A stretch of 9,681 bases of DNA from Candidatus Thalassarchaeaceae archaeon (lineage in GTDB: Archaea; Thermoplasmatota; Poseidoniia; Poseidoniales; Thalassarchaeaceae), in assembly GCA_030747885.1 (NCBI GenBank), contig JASLJW010000072.1, forward strand, positions 1 through 9,681. Reading direction: 5' to 3'. The notes below the pieces were generated by a model, which ran no database searches, had not been told where the DNA came from, and worked only from the letters and a program-made list of their open reading frames with translations. Positions 1-6,115 of this stretch are shown here, in pieces (the stretch's first letter is position 1; each line of letters starts with the position of its first letter). Position numbers and translations under genes: made by a program.

Positions 1-10
1 ATCAAGACAT

Positions 11-751
11 GTGGAAGTCATCCGCCTCCCCGGCATCCATCATGACTGTAGTATCTCCATTGTAGCTGGCACAAAACATAGTGTTTTGATTGATTCAGGA
101 ACTGCTTGGCACCAAGTCAATGTTGAGGAGAGGATTAGGGCGAAAATAGAACACATGCCTGATTTGGAAGTTATTCTACTGACTCATCGACATTATGATA
201 CCGCAGGTGGGGCGAAATACCTATCCGAGGCTTTTGAAATCCCTGTACTGATTCATCCTTTAGCATCAAACTCATTACTATCTAATGACCAACTGACAAC
301 TTGGGCATCAAGATATGATTCAGATATGCCAGAAACGGAGACTATCGCCCTAGAAGACGGATGGGAAATGGATTTGGGCGGTGGTTCAATAAAATCAATT
401 CATACTCCAGGACATTCAAGTTGTCACAGTTCGTTCTTTATTCCAGAACTATCTATTATTTTCACTGGAGACATGATTCCGGCACATGGATTCCCTGGAC
501 GCACAGATCTTCCTACTGGAAATATCATCCAAATGCTCTCATCAATTGAGAAGATAATCAAATTGAATCCGCAAGTCCTCGTTCCTTCAAGAGGCGAAGC
601 CATTCGGGGCGAGGATGTAATGCGTGTTATGAATCAACACAGGGATTTCTTTCATTCACTAATTGAGGAAAAGGGAGAGTTGCCACAAGAATGGCCTAAA
701 CCTGCAAACACATGTATGTGGTGGACTCCAGTACCTAATTGGGAATTCTAA
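11..751 (+). CDS. MBL-fold metallo-hydrolase with incomplete metal site (start may lie upstream of window)
   Basis: Metallo-beta-lactamase fold protein of the glyoxalase II-like type, 246 residues from a GTG at 11. The frame is open to the window edge, so the true start may lie further left. Visible motifs are a first strand ending VLIDSG (25-30), the metal motif THRHYD (58-63), HTPGHS (131-136) and TGD (152-154). Family knowledge assigns H59, H61 and H135 to metal site 1, D63 to site 2 and D154 to the bridge. Two usual site-2 ligands appear to be missing: the His after Asp in HxHxDH is T64, and the last His (usually in PGHG) is replaced within PSRG (192-195). The fold is secure but the substrate is unknown; such proteins include thioester hydrolases and lactonases. 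The TAA stop lies one base from the stop of the convergent small gene. Confidence 0.85.
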   Translation: MEVIRLPGIHHDCSISIVAGTKHSVLIDSGTAWHQVNVEERIRAKIEHMPDLEVILLTHRHYDTAGGAKYLSEAFEIPVLIHPLASNSLLSNDQLTTWASRYDSDMPETETIALEDGWEMDLGGGSIKSIHTPGHSSCHSSFFIPELSIIFTGDMIPAHGFPGRTDLPTGNIIQMLSSIEKIIKLNPQVLVPSRGEAIRGEDVMRVMNQHRDFFHSLIEEKGELPQEWPKPANTCMWWTPVPNWEF

Positions 752-752
752 C

Positions 753-1022
753 TCAATACTGATCGGGTTCGTCCTTCTTCGCCTTCTTCCATTCTCGGTA
801 ACAAGAACGGCATACACGGACTCTCCTTACATCTCTCTTGAGACCATCATCCCCCCACACATCAATCGCATTGTCTATGGCAATTGAACGCCCGCCAAAG
901 CGTTTGTCTGCCCAATTTTCACATTTTGCGACATCGCAAGCAACTTCCCCTTCTTCATCTTCAGATGTTGCCTTCTTGGCCTTCGGTGCACGGTTGGCAC
1001 GCGCCCTCTTCTTGAAGCCCAT
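753..1022 (-). CDS. Small basic Cys4 protein, function unknown
   Basis: An 89-residue protein I do not recognise. The first ~18 residues are rich in Lys, Arg and Ala (KKRARANRAPKAKK), followed by an acidic patch (SEDEEGE, 20-26). A compact region then carries two cysteine pairs, C29-x4-C34 and C71-x2-C74, with the second pair in a strongly basic CRSCYREWKKAKK stretch. This pattern suggests one structural zinc ion and possible nucleic-acid or ribosome binding, which is inference. The ATG at 1020-1022 is the only Met in the frame and has a purine-rich GGAGGG just before it. The gene lies 39 bp downstream of purA on the same strand and is probably cotranscribed with it. Conservation of spaced Cys and aromatic residues argues that it is real, but no annotated family can be named. 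Confidence 0.75.
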   Translation of the reverse strand: MGFKKRARANRAPKAKKATSEDEEGEVACDVAKCENWADKRFGGRSIAIDNAIDVWGDDGLKRDVRRVRVCRSCYREWKKAKKDEPDQY

Positions 1023-1023
1023 A

Positions 1024-1029
1024 CCCTCC
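1024..1029 (-). promoter_or_regulatory. Shine-Dalgarno-like GGAGGG close to the start of the Cys4 gene
   Basis: On the minus strand the bases before the ATG at 1022 read CGGAGGGT. The GGAGGG matches the archaeal anti-Shine-Dalgarno complement but sits only one or two bases from the ATG, closer than usual. It supports translation of the downstream gene from a purA readthrough transcript, although the short spacing lowers confidence. Confidence 0.4.
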
Positions 1030-1061
1030 GCTAATGGGGGACAGACATGAATCTTGGGATT

Positions 1062-2366
1062 CTATTCACTTTTCTCGATAGATGCTTCTCGGTCTGGGCC
1101 AACACCTACACTAATTACAGGAATGCCCAACAATTTCTCGATTGTTTCGATGTATATACGCGCCTCCTCAGGAAGGACGGAATAGCCCTGGCCCGTTGCT
1201 CGCGCTTCCCTAGCCAACATTAGCCACTCTTCAAGTGATAGTGGAGAGAAACCAGGTAATTTCATTGTAATAGGGGTGGCGCGTTTCAACAATTCAATAT
1301 CTGCAGGGAATTCATGAACTTGGGAGCCATCTATGTCATATCCAATTACAATCTCAAGCTCATCTATACCTCCAAGAACGTCTAACTTTGTTAATACAAC
1401 TTCGTCGAATCCATTTATCCTCATGGCATGACGAAGTGGCACAATGTCCAACCAACCACAGCGTCGAGGACGTCCAGTAGTTGTTCCAAATTCATGCCCT
1501 ACCTCTCCAAGATGCCTACCTACATCATCTTCCAATTCTGCAGGGAAAGGCCCATGGCCTACTCTAGTGGTGTATGCTTTGACTACCCCTATACATCTCT
1601 CAACATGCCCTGGATGAATTCCAGCACCATGAGTGGCATTTGCTCTACTAGTTACTGAACTAGTAACAAAGGGGTACGTACCTTGTGAGATATCAAGAAG
1701 AGCACCCTGAGCACCTTCTAACAATACAAACTCATCGCGTTTCAATGAATGATCAATCATTACGCCAGTCGGGCGGACACAATGTCCAAATCTCGATTGT
1801 ATCCATTCAAGATCATTCTTCAAATCGTTTTCATTGATGCTGGGTTCTAATCCTGCTGCCGTCAACTGACGATTCATTCGGTCCACCATTGATTCAATTC
1901 TAGAATCATTGGATAAAACCGATGGAAGGTCTACAAAACGAACTCCAATTCTATCTATTCCATCTCGATATGTTGGTCCAATACCTCTGCCTGTAGTTCC
2001 TATCTTCTTGTCGGCCCCATCCAAAATTCGATGATAAGGAAGAGTGATATGCGCACGCTCTGAAATGAACAATCTTTCTCCTTCTGGCCTCTCGCCTCCA
2101 AAGGCATGCCATGAATCTAATTCCTCCTCTAATTTCCAAGGATCAATGACCATCCCGTCTCCTAAAACCAAATTACAGTGGCTGTAAGTAATGCCACTTG
2201 GAAGATGATGGAATGCAAGTTTTCGCTCACCAATCACAATTGTGTGCCCTGCATTTGAACCACCCTGGAAGCGAACTACCCAATCCGCCTCTGATGCCAA
2301 TTGATCAACCAATTTCCCTTTTCCCTCGTCACCCCACTGCGCTCCGAGGACTACCGTAGCAGGCAT
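1062..2366 (-). CDS. purA: Adenylosuccinate synthetase
   Basis: Catalyses GTP-dependent joining of IMP and aspartate to form adenylosuccinate, the first committed step from IMP to AMP; a soluble cytoplasmic enzyme. The 434-residue length matches the usual ~430. Visible signatures are the N-terminal GQWGDEGKGK-type loop (AQWGDEGKGK, 9-18) with catalytic D13, GHT with catalytic H41 (40-42), TGRGIGPTYRD (125-135) in the IMP-binding region, and QGTYPFVTSS (228-237). Further along are TTTGRPRR (296-303) for aspartate/IMP contact, TKLD (326-329) for guanine recognition and SVGVGPDR (419-426) near the C-terminus. The ATG at 2364-2366 begins directly before the conserved first strand. It is divergent from the L40e gene and upstream of the small Cys4 gene in the same direction. 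No key residue appears to be missing. Confidence 0.97.
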   Translation of the reverse strand: MPATVVLGAQWGDEGKGKLVDQLASEADWVVRFQGGSNAGHTIVIGERKLAFHHLPSGITYSHCNLVLGDGMVIDPWKLEEELDSWHAFGGERPEGERLFISERAHITLPYHRILDGADKKIGTTGRGIGPTYRDGIDRIGVRFVDLPSVLSNDSRIESMVDRMNRQLTAAGLEPSINENDLKNDLEWIQSRFGHCVRPTGVMIDHSLKRDEFVLLEGAQGALLDISQGTYPFVTSSVTSRANATHGAGIHPGHVERCIGVVKAYTTRVGHGPFPAELEDDVGRHLGEVGHEFGTTTGRPRRCGWLDIVPLRHAMRINGFDEVVLTKLDVLGGIDELEIVIGYDIDGSQVHEFPADIELLKRATPITMKLPGFSPLSLEEWLMLAREARATGQGYSVLPEEARIYIETIEKLLGIPVISVGVGPDREASIEKSE

Positions 2367-2469
2367 GAAACCTGTCGGGTGACTGAGGCCTTTGAATGAT
2401 ACCTATGAACATAGAGAAATCATTGGTCCATCCGATGCGGTTATGAAGGGGGCGTGGGTCCACCGAATC
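2367..2469. promoter_or_regulatory. Divergent promoter region between purA and L40e
   Basis: This 103-bp gap must hold start signals for both divergent genes. On the plus strand, TTATGA at 2441-2446 lies 24-29 nt before the L40e ATG, the spacing expected of a TATA box for a leaderless archaeal transcript. On the minus strand an A/T-rich stretch around 2394-2404 (GGTATCATTCA) lies ~30-40 nt before the purA ATG. Both matches to the consensus are weak, and neither gene has a convincing Shine-Dalgarno sequence. The assignment rests on spacing and gene layout. Confidence 0.4.
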
Positions 2470-2622
2470 ATGGCACGTTTCCCAGAGGCCGAGAAGCGCA
2501 ACCTGCACAAGTGGGTTTGCATGCGATGCTCAGCTACTCATCGTGGCCGAAAACCACGGCCGTGTCGAAAATGCGGATACAAGAATCTTCGACCGAAGAT
2601 TGTTGAAAAGAAACAACGTTAA
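2470..2622 (+). CDS. rpl40e: Large-subunit ribosomal protein L40e
   Basis: A 50-residue zinc-ribbon protein of the large ribosomal subunit in archaea. In eukaryotes the homologue is made as a ubiquitin fusion; here it is free-standing. The start MARFPEAEKR is typical of archaeal L40e and fixes the ATG at 2470. In-frame codons extend upstream to a TTG at 2392 but lack family similarity. Zinc ligands are C17 and C20 (CMRC) and C32 and C35 (CRKC), followed by the conserved GYKNLRPK segment and a basic end. The length equals the family norm. The gene lies head-to-head with purA and its TAA directly abuts the stop of the convergent UPF0147 gene. Confidence 0.95.
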   Translation: MARFPEAEKRNLHKWVCMRCSATHRGRKPRPCRKCGYKNLRPKIVEKKQR

Positions 2623-2892
2623 TCATTGAACTTCACGAAGAAGTGATTCGAGTGCAGTTTGTATTTGCAAACAAAGTGGTCCGAAATGAATGGGCAAATT
2701 AGCATCATTGAAAATCTCATCTAACTTACTAGCAGTCATCCCAAGACGGACATCCATATCCTTGTCTTCATTAAGTAACCATTCAGTTGTAGCATCTTTC
2801 GCAGATTTGCGAATATTTCGGGGCACTTGGCTATCCTGAAGTTGTTCAAGCACCGTTGCAATCTGCTGGATTCGGGTATTCACATCGCTCAT
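2623..2892 (-). CDS. UPF0147 family protein
   Basis: A small helical archaeal protein of the UPF0147 family, molecular role unknown. Recognition rests on IPRNIR-like VPRNIRKSAKDA in the first half, an acidic NEDKDMDVRLG segment, and a final helix beginning DANLPIHFGP that parallels the family's 'DPNMPxHxR' region. From ATG 2890-2892 (MSDVNTRIQQ) the product is 89 residues, matching the family's ~85-95. An in-frame ATG at 2950-2952 would add 20 residues with no family similarity and would begin inside the likely promoter of the divergent peptidase gene, so the shorter form is preferred. A purine-rich GGAAGGATG lies upstream of this start. The gene is convergent with, and touching, the L40e gene. 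Confidence 0.85.
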   Translation of the reverse strand: MSDVNTRIQQIATVLEQLQDSQVPRNIRKSAKDATTEWLLNEDKDMDVRLGMTASKLDEIFNDANLPIHFGPLCLQIQTALESLLREVQ

Positions 2893-2937
2893 GGCTACTA
2901 CACATCCTTCCGCACTGTTCCATGCTTGAAGGACGGC

Positions 2938-2950
2938 CGACTTTAAGTCC
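2938..2950. promoter_or_regulatory. Candidate bidirectional TATA element (ACTTTAAGT)
   Basis: The near-palindrome ACTTTAAGT lies between the divergent UPF0147 and A24 peptidase genes. On the plus strand TTTAAG (2942-2947) is 27-32 nt before the peptidase ATG, ideal for a leaderless transcript. On the minus strand the same bases read CTTAAAG and lie ~50-55 nt before the UPF0147 ATG at 2892, which would give a leader of ~25 nt holding a purine-rich ribosome-binding stretch. Direction-sharing is inferred from sequence symmetry and spacing only. Confidence 0.5.
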
Positions 2951-2973
2951 ATTGTAGAATAGAGCGGGTTCAG

Positions 2974-3993
2974 ATGCAGACAGTCGCACCCTCTGATCTC
3001 GTCGGACTTCTACGCCTTACGATACTATTGCTATGCATGGGGGGAGCCGCTGCTATGGATCATTGGCAACGAAGGGTTCCCAATGATTGGTGGATAAGAT
3101 GGGGTGTGGCGATCGTTTTCATGCTCTGCATAGAAATGATGTTGTTAGAAACTGATTTACCTTTGCTGTTAATGGCCCTAGGCATCGTCGCATGGGCATC
3201 AATTAGCGTATTAGGTACCCCTTCAATAACTGATATCAAAGCGGGTTCAAGATTGGATTTATTCGTTTCTTCTTGGTACATATTAGGGGTAGTAGGGTTG
3301 GTTTGTAGTCTATTGTTACATGGAGAAAATGCACTCTGGATATTGGGGATATTAACTGACGCACCGTTATTGTACCTGAATAATTCATCCCAATTGAGTT
3401 CATCTCTAAATCATGCAAACATGTTTCTCGACCTTATTGGCCTAACTATTTCTGTGGCTTTTGTGGAATTAGCATGGAGAATGCGACTTTTGCATGGTGG
3501 TGCAGATGCTAAAGCACTAATGATTGTAGCAATATCTCTTCCTTGGTGGTCTGGAATCGGAGTACTAGGAGCAACTTCCATGATCCCCCCAATGATTTCT
3601 GTTTTGGTTTGGTCAGCAGGCGGATTTCTTTTGCTCCCAATTAGAACCATCTTTAGGAATTTTTCAAGGGGTGTAAAATCGCCGATAAAGATGATTTGGC
3701 ACGCTGAAAGGTGGAGCCTAAAGGACATCCCTGGAAATCATCTCTGGATTTTGAGTGAAGTCATTGACGATACTGACGGGGCTCGACGGGTAACAATAAG
3801 AATGAGGCCTAGAAGAATCAAGGAAGATAGAGATGCTATTTCTAAACGAATTGAAGATTTAATTGAAATGGGGGAGACTGAAGCGTGGATAACAAAGAAG
3901 CATCCTTTCTTGATTTATGTTTTCCCAGCGATTCCTCTAACGATAATATTTGGTGATCCTATCGTGTGGATTATGTCCGCCTTAGGACTATGA
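2974..3993 (+). CDS. Archaeal prepilin/preflagellin (prearchaellin) peptidase, A24 family, FlaK-like
   Basis: A membrane aspartyl protease predicted to remove the class III signal peptide from archaeal pilins or archaellins. The 339-residue protein has a first transmembrane helix (~9-27) followed by DHWQRRVPN (29-37), the family's first catalytic Asp motif. The second motif, HGGADAK (174-180) with D178, corresponds to the GxGD element; archaeal members often have a non-glycine before the Asp. Further hydrophobic segments lie at ~42-85, 99-118, 152-168 and 182-224. A soluble stretch (~228-308) rich in Arg, Asp and Glu precedes a last hydrophobic segment beginning HPFLIYVF (310-317), a FlaK-like ending. 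The two Asp are 149 residues apart, much more than the ~60 in typical members. The start has a TATA-like box 27-32 nt upstream. The stop overlaps that of lonB by 6 nt. No pilin or archaellin gene is visible nearby. Confidence 0.85.
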   Translation: MQTVAPSDLVGLLRLTILLLCMGGAAAMDHWQRRVPNDWWIRWGVAIVFMLCIEMMLLETDLPLLLMALGIVAWASISVLGTPSITDIKAGSRLDLFVSSWYILGVVGLVCSLLLHGENALWILGILTDAPLLYLNNSSQLSSSLNHANMFLDLIGLTISVAFVELAWRMRLLHGGADAKALMIVAISLPWWSGIGVLGATSMIPPMISVLVWSAGGFLLLPIRTIFRNFSRGVKSPIKMIWHAERWSLKDIPGNHLWILSEVIDDTDGARRVTIRMRPRRIKEDRDAISKRIEDLIEMGETEAWITKKHPFLIYVFPAIPLTIIFGDPIVWIMSALGL

Positions 3994-6039
3994 TTGTGTA
4001 GGACGTTTGTCTGGAACTGAGGTTAACTTGTCTACAACCTTTGATAGCCGATCAACTAGACTATTTTTCTCCTCACTATGGATCAATGCGTGTTCAAGAA
4101 CTTCATCCAATGAATCTACTGGAATTACATCCACCATCGACTGATACTTTTCATCAATCAGTACATCTCTCATGTTGGTCCTAGGGACAATTATTCGAGT
4201 AATCCCTGACTTGGCCGCAGCCTCAATCTTAGCAGTGACTCCTCCAATAGGGAGGACTTCACCTCTAACGCTTAGGCTGCCAGTCATAGCTAGATTTTGA
4301 TCAATCGGCAAATCTTCGAATGCGCTGATGATGGCAGTAGCCATAGTTATCGATGCGCTATCTCCATCTACTCCATGAGTCCCAGGGAATTGAACATGAA
4401 TGTCATACTCTGCGATATCTTTGCCAGTAAGTTTCTTCACTACTGCATTGATATTAGTTACACTTTCTTTAGCCAATTCTGAAAGGCCTCCTGTAGCATA
4501 AACTGCCCCATTTCGTCCTTGCGCAGGAGTGACCAAGGCCTCTACTGGTAGAACAATTCCTGAGAAATCTGAAAGGCCTGAATCGGCACCAAGAACTGCT
4601 AAACCATTAACTCGGCCAACGCGGGCACCTGAATTGACCAACATTGCATATTCATTTTGTCGTTCAATGTAACGATCGGCAATTTGCTGTTCAAGCGGTT
4701 TTGCTATTATTCTAGCACGAGCGATATGTTCTGGAGTAACTACCGGGGCGTCTTCTTCAGCAGCAAGATCGCCTGCAACTCGAACTAATCCACCTAGTTC
4801 TCTCAAGCGGAGTGTAAGTTTTCCTCGCCTACCTGCCCTTCTCTGTGCTTCCTTAAGCACTAGACCAACTGCTTCACGATTAAAATGAGGAATTGGTTTT
4901 CCTGATTTTTTGTTCATCTCATTCTTGACTTCTTGGGCAATGAAACGAATTAATCGACGCCTATTGGCATCAGTATCATTCATAGTAGTATTCACATAAA
5001 CTTCGTAGCCATAACCTCGAATCCTACTTCGCAATGCAGGATGCATTCTCTCCATTGAATCTAGATTTCCCGCAGCAACCAATATGAAATCAGAAGGAAC
5101 TGGTTCTGTCTTGGTCAATGCACCACTGCTTCTTTCACTGCGGCCAGAGATTGGTAAGGCCTTTTCTTGCATCGCAGTCAATAAGGCCTGTTGCTCCTCC
5201 ATCCGGAGCATGTTAATCTCGTCAATATACAATACACCGTAGTGAGCTCGGTGAATCGAACCAGGTTCTACTCTTTCATGAGCAGGAGTAGCTAAATCAG
5301 CACCTGACTGGAATGGATCGTGTCGAACATCACCAAGCAATGCTCCCGCTAATGCGCCTGTTGCATCAATGAATGGGACATCATCGCCTCGTTCGTGTTT
5401 TACCAATAATTTTGGAACGTTGTTTTCATCTGATGCTGTTAGGCGTGAACGAAGGAAGAAATATCCGAATGTAAGAATGAATCCTCCAAAGATTAGTGTG
5501 AAAATATCACCAGTAGAAATTGTGGCTACAACTAACGCGGCTCCAACGAAAATTAAAATGAACAATAGAGTCTTGTTTGTCCGTTCTCGTTGCTGACGAA
5601 TTGCTGACTTTCTCTCCTTGATTATTCGGTCACCCCTTCCAGCAGGGACTGTTCGAACCTTAGGCTCATTCTCATCCTCCGCATTGCGATAGACTAGGAT
5701 GTCTTCCATCTGTTCCTTGGGGAGAAACTCAGTCATAGAACGAGCAAGCATCGACTTACCCGTACCTGGGTCACCCATCAAAATCACATGACGTCTTTGT
5801 TCTGCTGCCTTTCTAACAACAATTGATGCAGCATCTTGGCCAATTACCTGATCGACTAACCGTTTAGGCAAAGGTACATCCTCGGTAGTCTCAAATGTAT
5901 TATCTCCATCATTCAGAGATTCGACCCATTCTTCTACAGGAATGGTACAAATATCTGTGCCAGATTGATTTGTATCTGTCCAATTCACATCTTCTAGTTC
6001 TGAATTATTCTCATCAGAATCATCAATGGTATCAGACAT
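3988..6039 (-). CDS. lonB: Archaeal membrane-anchored ATP-dependent Lon protease (LonB)
   Basis: An ATP-powered protease, membrane-bound in archaea, that degrades damaged and regulatory proteins at the inner membrane face. The 683 residues begin with an acidic, probably disordered region (1-56). The AAA+ module has Walker A GDPGTGKS (89-96), two transmembrane helices (~157-175 and 178-197) inserted between Walker A and Walker B as in the LonB type, Walker B GVLYIDEIN (268-276) and sensor-1 N325 in AAGN. The C-terminal protease domain has catalytic Ser561 in DGDSAS and Lys604 in GGVTAK, the Ser-Lys dyad. LonB lacks the large bacterial LonA N-domain, matching this layout. The ATG at 6037-6039 follows a GAGGGGGG sequence. 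The gene runs in the same direction as the upstream surface-protein gene (76-bp gap) and overlaps the peptidase gene tail-to-tail. Confidence 0.96.
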   Translation of the reverse strand: MSDTIDDSDENNSELEDVNWTDTNQSGTDICTIPVEEWVESLNDGDNTFETTEDVPLPKRLVDQVIGQDAASIVVRKAAEQRRHVILMGDPGTGKSMLARSMTEFLPKEQMEDILVYRNAEDENEPKVRTVPAGRGDRIIKERKSAIRQQRERTNKTLLFILIFVGAALVVATISTGDIFTLIFGGFILTFGYFFLRSRLTASDENNVPKLLVKHERGDDVPFIDATGALAGALLGDVRHDPFQSGADLATPAHERVEPGSIHRAHYGVLYIDEINMLRMEEQQALLTAMQEKALPISGRSERSSGALTKTEPVPSDFILVAAGNLDSMERMHPALRSRIRGYGYEVYVNTTMNDTDANRRRLIRFIAQEVKNEMNKKSGKPIPHFNREAVGLVLKEAQRRAGRRGKLTLRLRELGGLVRVAGDLAAEEDAPVVTPEHIARARIIAKPLEQQIADRYIERQNEYAMLVNSGARVGRVNGLAVLGADSGLSDFSGIVLPVEALVTPAQGRNGAVYATGGLSELAKESVTNINAVVKKLTGKDIAEYDIHVQFPGTHGVDGDSASITMATAIISAFEDLPIDQNLAMTGSLSVRGEVLPIGGVTAKIEAAAKSGITRIIVPRTNMRDVLIDEKYQSMVDVIPVDSLDEVLEHALIHSEEKNSLVDRLSKVVDKLTSVPDKRPTQS

Positions 6040-6044
6040 AATGG

Positions 6045-6052
6045 CCCCCCTC
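6045..6052 (-). promoter_or_regulatory. Ribosome-binding site of lonB
   Basis: On the minus strand GAGGGGGG ends five bases before the lonB ATG (6037-6039), good spacing for a Shine-Dalgarno sequence. Its presence, unlike the apparently leaderless starts elsewhere in the window, suggests lonB is translated from a transcript with a leader, possibly one running on from the surface-protein gene. Confidence 0.55.
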
Positions 6053-6115
6053 TATATTGAACGTGTCAATGCCTCATTCTTGAAGGTGCGGAATGTCACC
6101 AATTGAATTCAAACC

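Noticed and set aside
1031..1050. Tiny frame of five codons (MSVPH) between purA and the Cys4 gene on the minus strand
   Set aside because: It is too short to judge and lacks a ribosome-binding site. A leader-peptide role would be pure speculation.
1646..1665. Perfect inverted repeat TACTAGTT-ACTG-AACTAGTA inside purA
   Set aside because: It encodes part of the conserved TSSVTS segment, and repeated Ser/Thr codons easily create such a palindrome. There is no T-run or gene boundary beside it, so a regulatory role is not supported.
2392..2469. N-terminal extension of L40e from a TTG at 2392 (26 extra residues)
   Set aside because: The family starts at MARFPEAE, the extension shows no family similarity, and it would occupy the intergenic region needed as promoter for two divergent genes.
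2893..2952. Longer UPF0147 start at ATG 2952
   Set aside because: It adds 20 residues outside the family domain, overlaps the likely TATA box of the divergent peptidase, and has no ribosome-binding site. It is not excluded.
4478..4579. Repeated CTGAAAGGCCT at 4478 and 4569 within lonB
   Set aside because: Two 11-bp copies inside a well-conserved coding region, in line with ordinary codon reuse.
6053..6058. AATATA as a lonB TATA box
   Set aside because: It lies only 14-19 nt before the ATG, so transcription would start inside the gene; no suitable internal start follows.
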